From: Gordionus sp. m RMFG-2023
Lineage: Eukaryota; Nematomorpha; Gordioida; Chordodea; Parachordodidae
Assembly: GCF_954871325.1 (NCBI RefSeq)
Contig: NC_088779.1
Span: forward strand, 1,676,846 to 1,740,845
Direction of reading: 5' to 3'
Length of the DNA stretch: 64,000 bases
The translations under genes and the position numbers were made by a program. This document shows positions 36,912 to 50,700 of the stretch, piece by piece. The notes under the pieces are model-generated. The model ran no database searches. It had not been told where the DNA came from and saw only the letters and a list, made by a program, of their open reading frames with translations. How positions within the stretch are numbered: position 1 is the stretch's first letter; each line of letters opens with the position of its first letter.

Positions 36912-37481
36912 CTTTCAGATAAATTTCGAAATATTTCGATAATTGTTCATATATATTTTTAAAAAAAATACATATATTTAATAATTATTGGTGCTATAAA
37001 TAAAAAATAAATAAATAAATTCGGTTTTTATAACAAATAAAAAAAATGAAGAAAGAATATTAAAATTCCGAAAATTTAATAATTTTCATCACCGTTCGTA
37101 TAAGATTTAAGATTCTATTTTATTTTTATTTTTTAAATGGACGTTTTATTTTTTTGGTATGTATAACTGAGAAGATGGATTGGATTGGGATGAATAATTT
37201 TACGATATATTTTTACATTTATACAAAAAATAAATATATTTATTTTTTGTGAAAGATGTCAAATTGTGTTTTTTTAAAAAAATGTGGAAATTTTTAAACG
37301 AGAAAAATTATATTTTTCGAAAAAAAAAAATGAAATTTGACAAATTTTTACTTTATATAACTTAAATAATCATTTTAAAAAAATGAGTTATGTTATAAGA
37401 TTCGAAGATTTATTCGTGGACACATCAGCACCTAAAATTTTAAGCGATGGATATAAATTTGTCGGAAATATAATTCATTTT

Positions 37482-37660
37482 TTTTAAAAAAAAAAAAAAA
37501 AATTATAAGAAAAGAAGGTTATAATTAAAAAAAAAAAAAGGAAAAATTATATGAAAAGAAAATTATAAGAAAAGAAAATAATTCAAAAAAAAGGGAAATT
37601 TGGGGGAAATATAATTCAAAAAAAGGTGGAAAGTTATAAGAAAAGAATGATATAGTGGAC
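37482..37660. repeat. A-rich imperfect tandem repeats
   Basis: Strings such as 'attataagaaaagaa' recur five or so times with poly-A spacers. Low complexity. Confidence 0.6.
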
Positions 37661-37688
37661 GGCGCGCGATGATTTAATCAGTTTTAAA

Positions 37689-37899
37689 TAGTGTTGTTAA
37701 ACGGCTCGTTTTGAGCCGATTTTTTTTTTAAAAAAAAGGCTAACTCGATATTTTTTAGCCGGGAAAATATTGTCTAAAGCCTCGAAATTTCGGTAATAGA
37801 TGTTCCAAACCTTCGTGTCCAATCCAGGAGTCAAAATCTTTTAGGCTTGCATGATATTTTTCCTGCTGAATAAAACATAGAGTGCCGTTCAATAACACT
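37689..37899. mobile_element. MITE, family C ('cggctcg'), most complete copy
   Basis: Left end TAGTGTTGTTAAACGGCTCG, right end GCCGTTCAATAACACTA. The interior has the family blocks 'ttgagccgat', 'tagccgggaaaatattg' and 'taatagatgttccaaacct'. Flanks gttttaaa and gttttttt agree only over the first five bases, so the 8-bp duplication is unproved. Confidence 0.6.
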
Positions 37900-38673
37900 A
37901 GTTTTTTTAAAAACCATAAATGAAATTAAAAATGACATTTTGGCAGTCTAAAATCAAAAATAACAATAACTTTAAGTATAAAAAAAAATAAGATCTTTTT
38001 TGGTAATTTTAAAAAAAAAGATATTTTTAAATGCTTTTTGAAAAGAATACAAATTAAATAATAATTTAGTTTATTTAAATGTCAGTTTTTTGTGATATGC
38101 ATCGTTAAAATAATTATTATGAATATATATATTTTTCTTTCTTTCTTCAAATACTGGAATTTGTAAAATAAGAAACTTTGGTTATTATAAGAAAGCGATT
38201 GTAAAAGCGATAAAAAAAAATTTATAAAATTTATCACCAAAATTACAAATTGAAAATTGAGATATTTATTTAAATACTGCTATTAAATATCATTCACATT
38301 TTAAGAGTGAGCCAATCCCAGCTGATTCTGGATGCACAAAAGGCTATAAAAAACTATCGATCCTTATAAGAGCAAACTGGTTTGTATAGGGAAAATTAAC
38401 CCCGTTCGGGAAGAAAATGATTTCTAACACAAAGTATTTGTTAGCACGAACAATTATAAAAAACTGTGAAATAATCACAATTCAATATTAGCTAAAGCTG
38501 TAGCCAAAAAAATATATATCTATACATTTATATTAAATTTTTAAAATTTAACTAATACAAAATAAGTGTTAAATATTTTTCTTAAAATATCACTTATATA
38601 AACAATAGTGACGATGTTTTTCTCTCCTGAAAAAAAAAACATAATCCGTTTCTAATCCCCCTCCGTTGAGTTT

Positions 38674-38789
38674 CTAAAGATGAAAATATTTGAGAGCGGA
38701 GACGATGAGAAGTTTTTCCAGAAAAATTTCGGAGTCTATCAAGGCGACGTGAGCGGTTCGGCCCACCAAAGCGCTGGTCCGAGAATTAG
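38674..38789 (-). CDS. FAM135: FAM135 exon 13 (C-terminus)
   Basis: Acceptor aatatag, enters in phase 1. It encodes '[19 protein letters not shown]' and ends '[11 protein letters not shown]' then stop. Human FAM135A ends '[20 protein letters not shown]' then 'LVAALKYFQ'. It contains the presumed catalytic His. Confidence 0.95.
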
Positions 38790-41700
38790 CTATATTGACG
38801 GCGTTTTGGTTTTGCTTGGAAGAAAGGTTGAGGGAGAATGGGGATGGCAAGTTGAACTTAACCTCGTATCTCACTATCTTGGTTCCTTTTTCATCATTTT
38901 TGTTGCATTTTTTTTTTGTTTAAAAAAATCAATTATAAACGTGTATCTAATCCTACTTTAAATTAATGGTCGTAAAAGCGGATGTCGTATAGTTTTTTAT
39001 AGGTATAGCCTTAGGCGGCATTTTTAGCGAGATCCGATACTTATTTAACAGTCGTAAAATTTTTAGCTTCTTCTTTTTTTTTAAAGAAAATATGGTTGGA
39101 ATTGGAATAATATATGATTGGAAAAAAAAGAAGTCACTAAGTTAATAATAAAAAAAATTATAAATGGGTACCGTGAAAAATCTCCATAAAGTGAACCCTC
39201 AAGAGGTAAGTCAGATAATAGAGAGCTACTTTACTATACTTAGAATTTTTTTTTTAAATAATATGATTCTAGGAAACGATATAGACCGAACCCAAGGGGA
39301 GTTTACGCCTTTCAATCTATCCTTAAATCTTTTATCATCCTTCCTATCTTTTGGCTATCAACCTGATAGCTACATAATCTAGAAACGTCACTTTTTAACC
39401 TATAAATCCATAAACCCTTCTTATTTGTGCATTGAAAATTAAGAGTTGAAAAGGATTGTTAATCCGATTAAGATTTTAAAAAAAAATATTATTTTTTTTT
39501 TTTTAAAAAAACCCGAGCGCCTTAGCGGTTCGATCACGAGTTTTATCATTTCCTCCTCCAAACAATTGTCGTTGGGTAGCGCTTCGTTCTCGCCCTTTAC
39601 GCCTACCCTATTTCCGGTTTCGGCCGCGTAATCTAGGGGTAATAGCAGGGCCGACTTCAAGGGAGCGTATTTATCTTGGCTACTACCGACGAGTAGCAAG
39701 TGCTTAAAGTGTCCCAGGGCTTTACGGGAGTCCCGGCATAAGCAATACAAGTAGGCGTTTCGCCGAGGATCGTTGAAATGCGTCGTTTTCTGGTTATCTT
39801 TTTGGGGGAATATTTTTTTTTTTTAAATGTGATTTAAAAAAAAAAATACAATAAAACATCTCGTTTGAGCAAATTCTTCCCTAAATAAGGATTGGTAAGA
39901 ATTTTGTTTCATCCTAATAAAAATGTGCAAAATGTCTATCTAATTTGTTACGAAAAAATAAAAAATTCTGATTACCGTGGTAAATGCTATACAATATATT
40001 ATTATAATAAGTTCGTACATTTTATGATACGTACTATTTGGATTTAAAATTATGATGATTATCATTTGTTTTCATGATTGACAGCGATAACATATTATTC
40101 GTGATGTGGCATGAATGATTATACAATCATGATAAAAAACCGCATCAAGACTATCTTACGAACAACTGATATGGCAAAAAGGCGCGAAATGGGGCAAATT
40201 GGCAAGGGCCCGCTTTGGGCGAAGAAGAAAGATAGTTACGAAATCTGGTTAACTGTCGTAAATACTACATCCACCAGAATAATGAATGAAGACATGAGAT
40301 ATATTCAAAAATGATGAATATTAATTTTAACTTAAAAGCGGGCTTACTTATACATTCTCCGTTAGATGGCCGAACCCTGGAAAAGCCATTACGAACGTGT
40401 CCATTTTCGTAACCGTTACCCATGGCACCAAACTCATTCTTGAGCTTCCCGCCTCTCCCGCGAGTCGGAAATCGCTCCTGGTTATCGAGATCGTCATCGG
40501 GGATACCCTTATTTTTCCCATTCCAGACAAAGCCATCGCGATTGCGGAGGTTTTCAAAGACTGGCAGGCTTTGAAATTCTTCGTCAAAACTATGATTTAC
40601 TATGCCGATATTTTCCTCGCTTTCAACTTTGTGGGGTTCGGTTTTTAAATTTAGAGCGTTCTTACCTTCATAATCTTCATCGTAACAACTGTGGTTATTA
40701 TCTGGACCCACAAAATTATAGCCACCATTTTTTGTAAGAATAGGGGTAGGATTGATAAAATCCCTGAGAGTTAATTGGGCGGCCAGTTTCCAGGAGGGCC
40801 CTTTAACTGTCGCCAAAAATTTTAGACCTGCCGTCACCGGGTTAAGCAGTTGTGTCAAACCAGTGTGGGGACCGGAGATTGAGAGGAATGTCTGTAACCT
40901 TTCAAGGTAGGGTTCGAAGGAAGAGTTTAAAATCATGGCCCTGACGATGAGGCATCCAAGGGAATGGGCCACGAAGCTTATACGGGTTATACGAGGCACG
41001 CGGAAAGGAATGGGTCTTTCGGAATAACCTGAATTTTTGGAAAATATTTCGCCATTTTGCCGAAAGTCGGAAGCGTGAGATAAGCGGGAGAGAAGTTGGG
41101 AGAGGCAATGATCGGCCCTGGCCTCTATATCTAAGGATTGTGTGTGCACCGTGCTATAAAGATTATGAGTTAGGGTTAATAATATAGTTTACAATAAACA
41201 AAAAAAAATAAGATATTTGATAAAAAATTTGAAGAATACTAATCGTTGTTATCTATCGATTTGTGATAACCAGATATGGACGTTTTTCCGATAATATTTA
41301 TTTTTCGAGTATGATTATTATTATATTATTGTCTTTGCTACTTTAACTCAATCACGTGACATGGAGGTGAAAATAGGGAAATATTGAGTTTTGAGAGTTT
41401 GATATACATGTATACATGAAATTAGTTGTTAGTATAAATCGGCTCGTTTTGAGCCGATTTTCTGAAAACCGCTAACTCAACATTTTAGCCGGAAAAATAT
41501 CGCCCAATCCTCGAGATTACCATAATAGGTGTCTACACCTCTGTTCCATCTGTTAGCTAAATCTTCAGGCTCGGGTAATATTTTTCTGGGTGAAGTATTG
41601 AGTTAACCCTTTTTAAAAACCGGCCCCAAAACCAGCCGGTTAACAACACTATACGAAATATATGTTAAATATAATGACTTAAAAAAATCGTTCTTAATAC

Positions 41701-44700
41701 CTCGTCTGGAACTTCCACTAAATTAGAAAAAAAAAACTAATTCGTTTGGCCCCGAGGAATCTTAAAACAAAAATTCTTCATTTTTAAATTTGAGGAATTC
41801 GATACCGTTGACTGACGATGAATTTGTTAATAGTGCACGTCAATGAAAAACAGCTGAAGACGCCATTTTGGTTACCTATTCCCTTTTTAAAAATAACATA
41901 TTTTCAAATAACATCATATATAGTGGTTTGTAACATCACGGGTTCCCAAAATGGAAGCTCCAGCTGATTTGTATTCAACGACGCTTTCAAAATGCATTAT
42001 CACGAATGCATCGTCTGTCTAGGTATTATTACATGTCATTGATGGACACATCTCCATCTTTTTTTTTCGAGTAATGTCGCTTACTTATTAGAAGATTCGG
42101 GAAGTAATCGAGAGAAAGGGGAACAAAGAACATTTATATGAACAAAAGACATGTTTTTTAAGCTTTCCGTCCGACATTTCGAGACGCGAATACTTTGTCG
42201 GACGTTAAAGCCCATCTATTACCTTCTTAATTCGTTGGTGGGTCCGGAACCATTGTTAATACATTCAAATAAGAAGCAACCTTATAGGCCAAGGTAGAAA
42301 ACCCTTACTTATTAACAGAGTTGTTAAAGGATCTAGATCCTGTATCTAGATATAAAAATGTAGTATCTGTATCTAGATAGATTTTCGATTAAAATATCTG
42401 TATCTAGATATTATTTTAGACGATGTATCTGTATCTAGATCCATTTAAAAAGTATCTTTTAACAACTCTGCTTATTAACATTAATGTTAACATTATATTC
42501 GATTCTTAAAGCTGGACATTAGGCAAATGGCGTATTCAATAAAGAGTTTTCTAAATCAGATGTTTTTTTTTTTCAAAATATAGTTCTTGAAAGTTTGTTT
42601 ATCGATTCTGATGAGGAGGAATACAGGGCCCGCGGTTTTTTTTTTCGGAGGTAATTTAATGGATATTGAATCTCGAAAAATATATGTTTCAACTAAAAAA
42701 TAACACTAGAATAAATGTATAAAGCGTCAAACCCAATGACATATAATAATACCTAGACTGACGATTCATTCATTAAAATGCATTTTTAAGCGTCGTTAAA
42801 AGCAAATCAGCTGGATCCGCCATTTTGGTAACCTTTATAATAATTATTTTCATGTTAAAAACTAATATTAAATTGATAACTTACTTTCTTATTATCTCGA
42901 TGAACAGGCAATTCTTTAATAAAGTTTGCATCAGATATAATATAAAATTAGGCTCTCGTTTAAAATTTTAATATTTATTACAGTAACCAAGATGGCGTCT
43001 CTAGCTGTTTGTATTGATGTACACTTTTAATGAATGAATCGTCAGTCTAGGTATTATTATATGTCATTGGTCAAACCGGACATTAAAATAGGGGTGTATC
43101 GATATTTTTATCGGATCGGGCCGATATTTCACCCATTTTAAACATCGGTTATCGGCCAATATTATAAAATATTCCGACCCGACCCTATATAAAATGGCGT
43201 CTTTAACAAAAATAGAATGTTATAAAAAAATTTTTAAAAAAAAAGTTTTATCTAAAATCATTTATTAATAAAATCGAAATGATTTTTATGTATTTTTTTT
43301 AATAATAATAATTAATTAATTAATAAGCATTCTGCCACATTGCTATTTATTTTGCGTATTCTGTTTATAAAAGTGCGCGATAATCTCTTCAGAATCTGTT
43401 TTTAGTGAAGCTGGAAATATTGACATTTCCATCGCCTCAGGCTGAAACCTCTGATAAATTGGAAAGTTTGGTATTTCTAAAAAAGAAATCATCGATATAT
43501 TAATGTCAAACATTATTTTAAATATTTATTTCCAAATTACATATAATATTATTTAATAAAAGTGATTTAACAATAAATATTTTATATACTTTTGTTGAAT
43601 AGAATAAACTATAACTGATCGTTATAATATATTTAAATGACATGAGTTATGGTACAGTTAAATTATAGATGTTATACTAATAAAAAGTATATTAAAAATT
43701 AAAACCATTGGTATCATTACGGAATACAAAATGATATCGGATCGATAATCGGCCGATATCGATTTAATATCTGGAATATCGGATCGAATCGGCCTCCAAA
43801 ATGGGGTATCGGTATACCCCTACATTAAAATATTTTTTAAACATTAGGCGAGCGAGTAGACCTCTGAATCGAAGCTAACTGTGGAATGAGGGGGTCCAAG
43901 TTAAATACCCCCGGACACGTTAATTCGATAACATTCTTGGTAAAGATAGGATGAGGTGTTATAAGTTACTAGTTCTACTATGTGGTTTGTAATTTTTTTA
44001 AAAAAATTCTATTCTCAATTAGAAACAGTCTCGTCCGATCTTAATTAGTGGATTAATCTAGATGGAGAGTAAAATTTTAAAACCTTACCAATTATATAAA
44101 GAAAGAAAAAAAATTACCTATCGGGACACACTTGTTCGGTCATGAGAAATTCGAATCGCGGAGCGTCAAGCGCTTCGTGGGCGTTGTCGAGGTGGCCTTC
44201 TTCGGCGTAGCGATGGTCAACAGACGATAAGGGTAAAAGCCTCTTGAAGACCATCTCGAAAGACTTGAGGTCGTTCTTGGAGCCCCCCAACCCGTGGACA
44301 CAGACTACCAAATGGATCGACTTGGGAGCTGATAATAGAGAGGTGCATGATGACGGACTATCTGACAAGGAATAGTTGGTTAATGGTCTAGTTGTCGATA
44401 ATAACTTTGGCGAGTAGAGGGCACAAGGTTCTGACGAGTTTAAGATTAAGGGTAAATCTTCGGGTGTCGTAGGAAGCTATAAAGAAATATACATAAATAG
44501 GATAGAATCATATTCCTCGCTTAAAAGTCTTGGCCGTATAAACTTCGCATTAAAAGGCAATGCATCGCATTTAATGTTTACTAACAAAAAAAAGAGTGAC
44601 GGGCGTCATTTTAATTTACGACAGTGCTCAATTAAAAACAAAAAATGGACACCATTTTTTCTCCGCAACAATATCTAGAGTAGGCCTTTTCTCTAAATCG

Positions 44701-47700
44701 ATTTTTTGATCGTAGAAAAAAAAAATAGATTTCATCACTCATTTTTGAATTTATTTTCTCAATACCAGAAAAAAAAAAGAATTATAAAACATAGAGAAAG
44801 AAATTAGATTAATAATATTCTAATTTTTAACCTTGTTGGAAATCATTTTAGCTCCGACAGACTTTCTCCTACATGACGATGATGAAGATCTGGTCAAAAA
44901 TTCTGCGCAAGAAGTTAATCTCGCGCAACCGCCACCAGTTTTCCCTAGTTTATTATTACCCATTTCTTGGTCGTCAAAATTCATTTGGCCGCTTTCTTCG
45001 TAGAAGCCAGAAGGCGTGCCTTCGTTATCGCGTAAATCGAAATTAGAATTCATTATCGTGGTGGGGTTGGCGTGTGTACTCGAGTATTCGTCAGCGATAT
45101 TTGTCGACGGAATATTTCCGTTGGGGTTAAACTCGCGGGAAAACACCGACGACTTCTTTTCCCATCGCATTTTAACGTTGGAGGTCGGGAAGGGTAAAAC
45201 AAAAGTTTTCGATTTTGATCTAGAACCGAACCCCCTAAAACTCAATTTTCTCTCGCATTTTAGCGGGGAAGGCACGTTATCAGATAATTTGGGTGAATCA
45301 GCTGTTCCGGAAATCGAGGAACAATCCGATTTGAATCCTATCAATTTAATATCGCCGTCGTCGCCTACATTACCGTTATCTCGAGCGAACCAGTTATTAT
45401 TAGCCTTACGAAGAGCTGGCGATAGGTAGAAACCGCTTTTACGTCGAGTCAACTTAGCCAAAGGGGTGAATTGCGTAACGGATCTATCAGATTCGAGGGG
45501 CAATCTAGGACTAGGGTCAAAATGGGAAGCCGCGAGTAACGGTGGAACCTGGAATAAAGACCGAAAAATGTTTGAAATTTCCGAAAAAACGGCAGATAAA
45601 CGTCCCATTTTAACGTCATCGCGGCCTGGGGATTTAAATGGAGATAGAACGCACCCGTGAAGAGCGGAAAATCGGTGGGATTGTTTGTTCAAAAGCGCGA
45701 ATACGGTCCCGTCGTCTTCACCCAGATTTAGCGGAGAAAATATTAATCGACGAAGTGAATTAGGTTCGTTGAGAGGGTTATCGTAATTCGCGGTATACGA
45801 TTCGGAGGCGTCTTGGTCTATTTTATATATATATATCACGATAAAATTAGAAAAAAAAGGGATGAAACCATGAAACTGTGGAAGACGAGATATTCGAATT
45901 AACCGGGCCGGTAAACCATTACAAAAATTTTGGGACCGAGTTCCGGTTCAAAGCAAAAATATAATAATCGTCACGTGATATCTTCTAAAGGTTTTCCTTT
46001 TAAGATTTTTCCTGGTAGTAGGGCGGATAATAAATTTATATTCTAAAATTTAAAGAGTGTAGAAGGGAAGGGAAAAATTATAGACAAAAAACAGCTGGTA
46101 AATTGTCACGTGTTTAAATTGTGAATACCTCTACTGTCTCGTATTCAATTTTTTTTTTAACAAAATAAAATGTCATAAAAATTCTTTTTTTTTTTAAACT
46201 AACTTTTAGAGTCGTCAGTTAGGTGTTCCGATATGACGCAATGATCGTAGGTACTCGACGAGTCCCCATCCAACTCCACGACTTCTAAGGCGTGTCGTAA
46301 GGCGGAATTAAAGCATTTATCTGGCAATTTGGGCATAGCCTTACGGTTAAGGGTCACGTAAAAATTGACCGAAAATTTTCGAATCTATTGTGATAAAAGA
46401 AATCGGGTTGTTGTTGTTGTTGTTAAACTGGCTTTTTTTAAAAAAAACTTCATTTTAAATTCACGTGATTATTGTGGGACACGTGATTATTGTGGGACAC
46501 GTGATTATTGTGGGACACGTGATTATTGTGGGACACGTGATAACAGTTTTTTTTAAAAAAAGGATGCAACCACCAATGAGTCGTAAGCGCCAATAATTTT
46601 GGTATCATTTTTAATTTTCTTAAATCAATATACAATTTTACGAGCCCAATCAATAAATTTATTACGTAGATCGATTTAAATCAGTTTTTGAAAAAAAATC
46701 GATAAACAATCGCAAAAAATTAGATTAGAGCGTGCTAGGAATAAAAAAAAATCCCGTTTTTTTCGAGTAAAAAAATATAAAACGTTGTTTTTTTTTTCCT
46801 ATTTTTATTCTAATTCAAGTCATCTTGAATATTCCAGAGTCAAAAAATTTAGGCATGGTTCGGGATTTGGGGGAAAAAAAATTTTCTAATCAAGTCCGGA
46901 CTGGCCAGAATTTTTTCCGGTAGTTTTTCGGATATTTTTGGACCAAGTTTATAGCCTGTGGTAGTGCCGTTAAACGGCTTTTTTTGAGCCGATTTTTAAA
47001 AACGGCTAACTCAATATTTCATCCAGAAAATTATTACGCAAACTTGAAGATTTTGCTCATATAAGAAACCAAAGGTCAAGACATATGTTATCTAAATCTC
47101 GAGGCTTTTCATTCCTTCCTTCCTTCCTTCCTTCCAGCCTGTGGCCTATAATGATTTAAAATTTCGTTAATTTTTTTTTTTTTGGGGGGGGGGGGTTATA
47201 TTTAGCAATATTGTTTCAAAGGGGAATTTCAAAATTTATGGGAGCAAAAATGAAATATAAAACCGCTATTTTCTCCGCTATAAAGCCCGACCCTGTTTTC
47301 CTAAAGTCACATAATTTTTATGGCACGGTTCCAGGCCAGGTGTGGAGTTCTGGACATGCAGGTCTTTCGACATAACCCACCAATAGTACGCGAGAAATTT
47401 TTAATTTATTCACAAATCATTTTTATAATGATGTACAATTTTGTTAAATTATGTTATCAAAAAAAAAGAAAAAAAACTAACTTTAATTGTTTGTTTTTTT
47501 TCTGTTTTTTTTTCCTCGTTTTTTTATGTTTGAAAAATTGTTTTTTTTATTAATCCCTAAAATAGTTTTATAAAAAGTTCCGATTTAAAGGGTTAACCCA
47601 ATATATTAGCTAAAAAAACATATAATTCGAGCCTCAAGATGTCGTTAATAGATGTCCAAATCTTTCTGCCATCTATCGCGCAAATTTTCCAGGCGTGCGT

Positions 47701-50700
47701 AATCATTTTTTGACTAAAATATTGGGTTAGCCGTTTTTTTTTAAAAATCGAACCGTTTAACAATGCTACCCTAGAGCTAGCTATTTAAAATTTACCCTAT
47801 CATAGTAATATTGAGAGTTTAATAAGCGGTCCTCTAAGCCCGAATCATGGCCGCTCAACTTTCCGGCATCTTCCGGGGCAAAATGAGCGGTGGTGGCGAG
47901 CCCATAGGTCGAACCCGTTAAATGTTTCCAAATTTCTTCGTTCTCGCGAGAGATCAAATCTAGCAATCGGATAGAATAACTCACGAATTCGGTCACATAG
48001 TTGTGCTTGTGGTCGGTAGCGGTGAACGCCAGGATACGAGACGGGAAGCCTAGCAGAGCCTCTTTCAAGGTTCGGCTAAAGTCTTCTTTTTTTTATATTA
48101 AATATATATTTATAAATAGTAGACCCGCCAAACCTGAAATAATTTTTTAAAAACCCCGCCGGATAAGGGCTTGAAAATAATTTTACAGTGGGACCGAAAA
48201 TTTTGATCTCTGTGGATCTCTGACATGTGTCACAATGGAATATGTGATCTATGAGGAATTCGGAACGAAAATGTATTCCTTAGATATAAACAGACAATTT
48301 TGCCGCGAACTTTCGAAAAAAGCACTCTTTTTTTTGCTTTTATATAACCTTTAAAAAAAAAAATAAAAAATTTTGATAATTTAGAATCGTTATTGATAAT
48401 TTTATAGTTTTTTTAATTAAATGTTAATTGATAAAGTTTCCAACTTTCTCTTTCTTTCTTTCTTTCTTTCTTTCTTACTCTCTTTCTTTCTATCTTTCTC
48501 TGTCTTTCTTTATTAGCACTTCATTTTTTTTCGATATTTCCAAAATAAAATAAAATAAAATAAAATAAAAGTAAAATAAAAAATAGGTTGCCAAAAATTT
48601 AAACGTATCTTTAATCGCGCGTACTTTTTAGTTCGTATTTAAAATTTGACTCCAATTCGCGATCCTTGCTGAACTCAGAGTGAGCCAAAAAAATATTTTT
48701 TTCAAAAATGGAGGGAAAAACGAGTTCCCGTGTAAATTAATAATTTCTAAGATTTCGCTTGGGGAATTTCGCGATCAAATTATGATAAAATGAAGAATTG
48801 GGTTTTTTAAGAGATGAAAAAAAAAATAATAAAATAAAATAAATTAAAAAAACCCAAATGGATTTCCTTATGCGGGTACGGTTCATCATCCGGGCGGAAT
48901 CCGGGAAAATTGGCGTATAGAAAGTACTTCAAGAGGGTGCACTTTAAGCTAAAATGGGAGAGGATCTGGATGTAGAATATTTGAACGAATCGTTCGACAG
49001 CTGATCGGTAACCATGAAAACCATCCGGGTTGACAACATATTTGCATGCCTATGGAAAAAAAAATAAATAAATAAATAATGTCACGTTATTATTTAAATT
49101 TGTTTGTTTGTTTTTTTTTATATCATTTCAAGACAAACGAGCGAATCAAAATATAAAAAAAAAATAACAACTTATTTACTTTAACGTTTTTAGAGACCAT
49201 TCCGTTCCTTAACAAGATGGCTTGCAGAGTTGGGGGTAAAAAAGGGTAGCAGCTGTTAGGGTTATGCCGATTATTTTCGGTGTTTTCATGTCCGCCACTA
49301 CCTACTGTCACGGCGATTTCTATTGTTAATTTTTTAAATATATTTCCCATTTAAATACATAGAGTCTTTCGGGTAGATTCGAATGTTTTTCCTCTCAAAA
49401 TTGAGTCGATGTCCAAAAATCTTATCCTTATGCAGGAGGGCGTTTTCTCCTGCCAGAATTGTCAGAACTGACGATTCAGCTTTGAGTCTCGGATATAATA
49501 TAAAGTTGTTTTTTTTCCTCTTTAGCTTTCACCTTTTCTAGTGGTAAGCTCCTTCAAAATCTTTCTCCACTTTATGTTATTCATACTATCTCTTTTATCT
49601 AATTTATACTTTTCATATTGGCTTTAACTTTATGGCTACATTGAAGTTTTGGCCTTCTCCTTTTACGTTGGCCCATCACTTCCAAACTCTCAACCTTATT
49701 TCCTATGTAGTTCATAGGCCTTCTCATTGTGTGCCCATACCACCTAAGTCTGTTTACACCATTATCTTAGTCCTTCCTAATATTCTTGTACTTCGCATCT
49801 TATCCTTTCTTGTTACCCCAGCAATCATCCTCAGCATTCTCATCTCCATAGTTTGTAGACTTCTCTCGTCTGATTCTTTGGTTGACCATGTGTCCGAACT
49901 ATATAGTATAGTTGGTAGTACTATGGAACTGTAAATTTTTCCCTTCAATTTCTGTGGTATTCTTTTGTCAAAGAGCACTCCAGATAAGGATTTCCACTTT
50001 AACCACCCTTGATTAATTTTAGTTCCATAGTACAACCAACTATCTATATAGTTCGGAAACATGGCCAACCATATAATCTAACGTTTTAACTTTAACAAAT
50101 CGCAGCGGGAAGTACTCTGGTATTTAATCCGATGAAAAATGGACGGGCGAATTTCCTTCGAAAAAGGATGACTAATATTTTATTCTCTTTTTTTGTGGTA
50201 AAAAAAAATTAAAATTACTTTCATTGGTATCTAGAGATGACAGGAGATCGAAGGACAGAAGACCATCAGGAATTTGTGCTGAAGATTGAGATGAGTAAGC
50301 CTTCATCTTGTTCTGTTGTTTGATTTTTTTGTAGACCCTAATTTTTTTTTTTTTTTAAATAAAAATTTAAATATGAGCCATGTTTTATGTGGAACTGAAA
50401 GCAATCTGTAACACCAGATGTTTTCTTTTTAAACGAGTGGGGACTGAACAGTTATTTAATTTTTGCAGTCAGGTTATGACTGACAAGTTCTCGCAGCGGT
50501 CAGATAAGGACCTGGGCATTTTTTGATTTTCCCATAACTTGGTTTTTTTTTATATAATATGGATTGGATCTGATATTTAATAACTAACCTAGACTGATGA
50601 TTTATTTAATAGTAGTGTGCATACTAAATTAATCATTCGGGCATTAAATTTATCATAATGGGCAGTATTTATATAATGTTAACCCAGTAAAAAAAATAAA

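Noticed and set aside
38680-38961. 93-codon plus-strand frame starting [10 protein letters not shown]
   Set aside because: It is the antisense shadow of FAM135's last exon, whose minus-strand frame matches the family.
45016-45429. 137-codon plus-strand frame
   Set aside because: Antisense of the FAM135 linker exon, which has the longer frame, correct phases and splice sites.
46462-46541. Resemblance of the 18-bp direct repeats to a CRISPR array
   Set aside because: The units are contiguous with no unique spacers, in an animal intron; it is a minisatellite.
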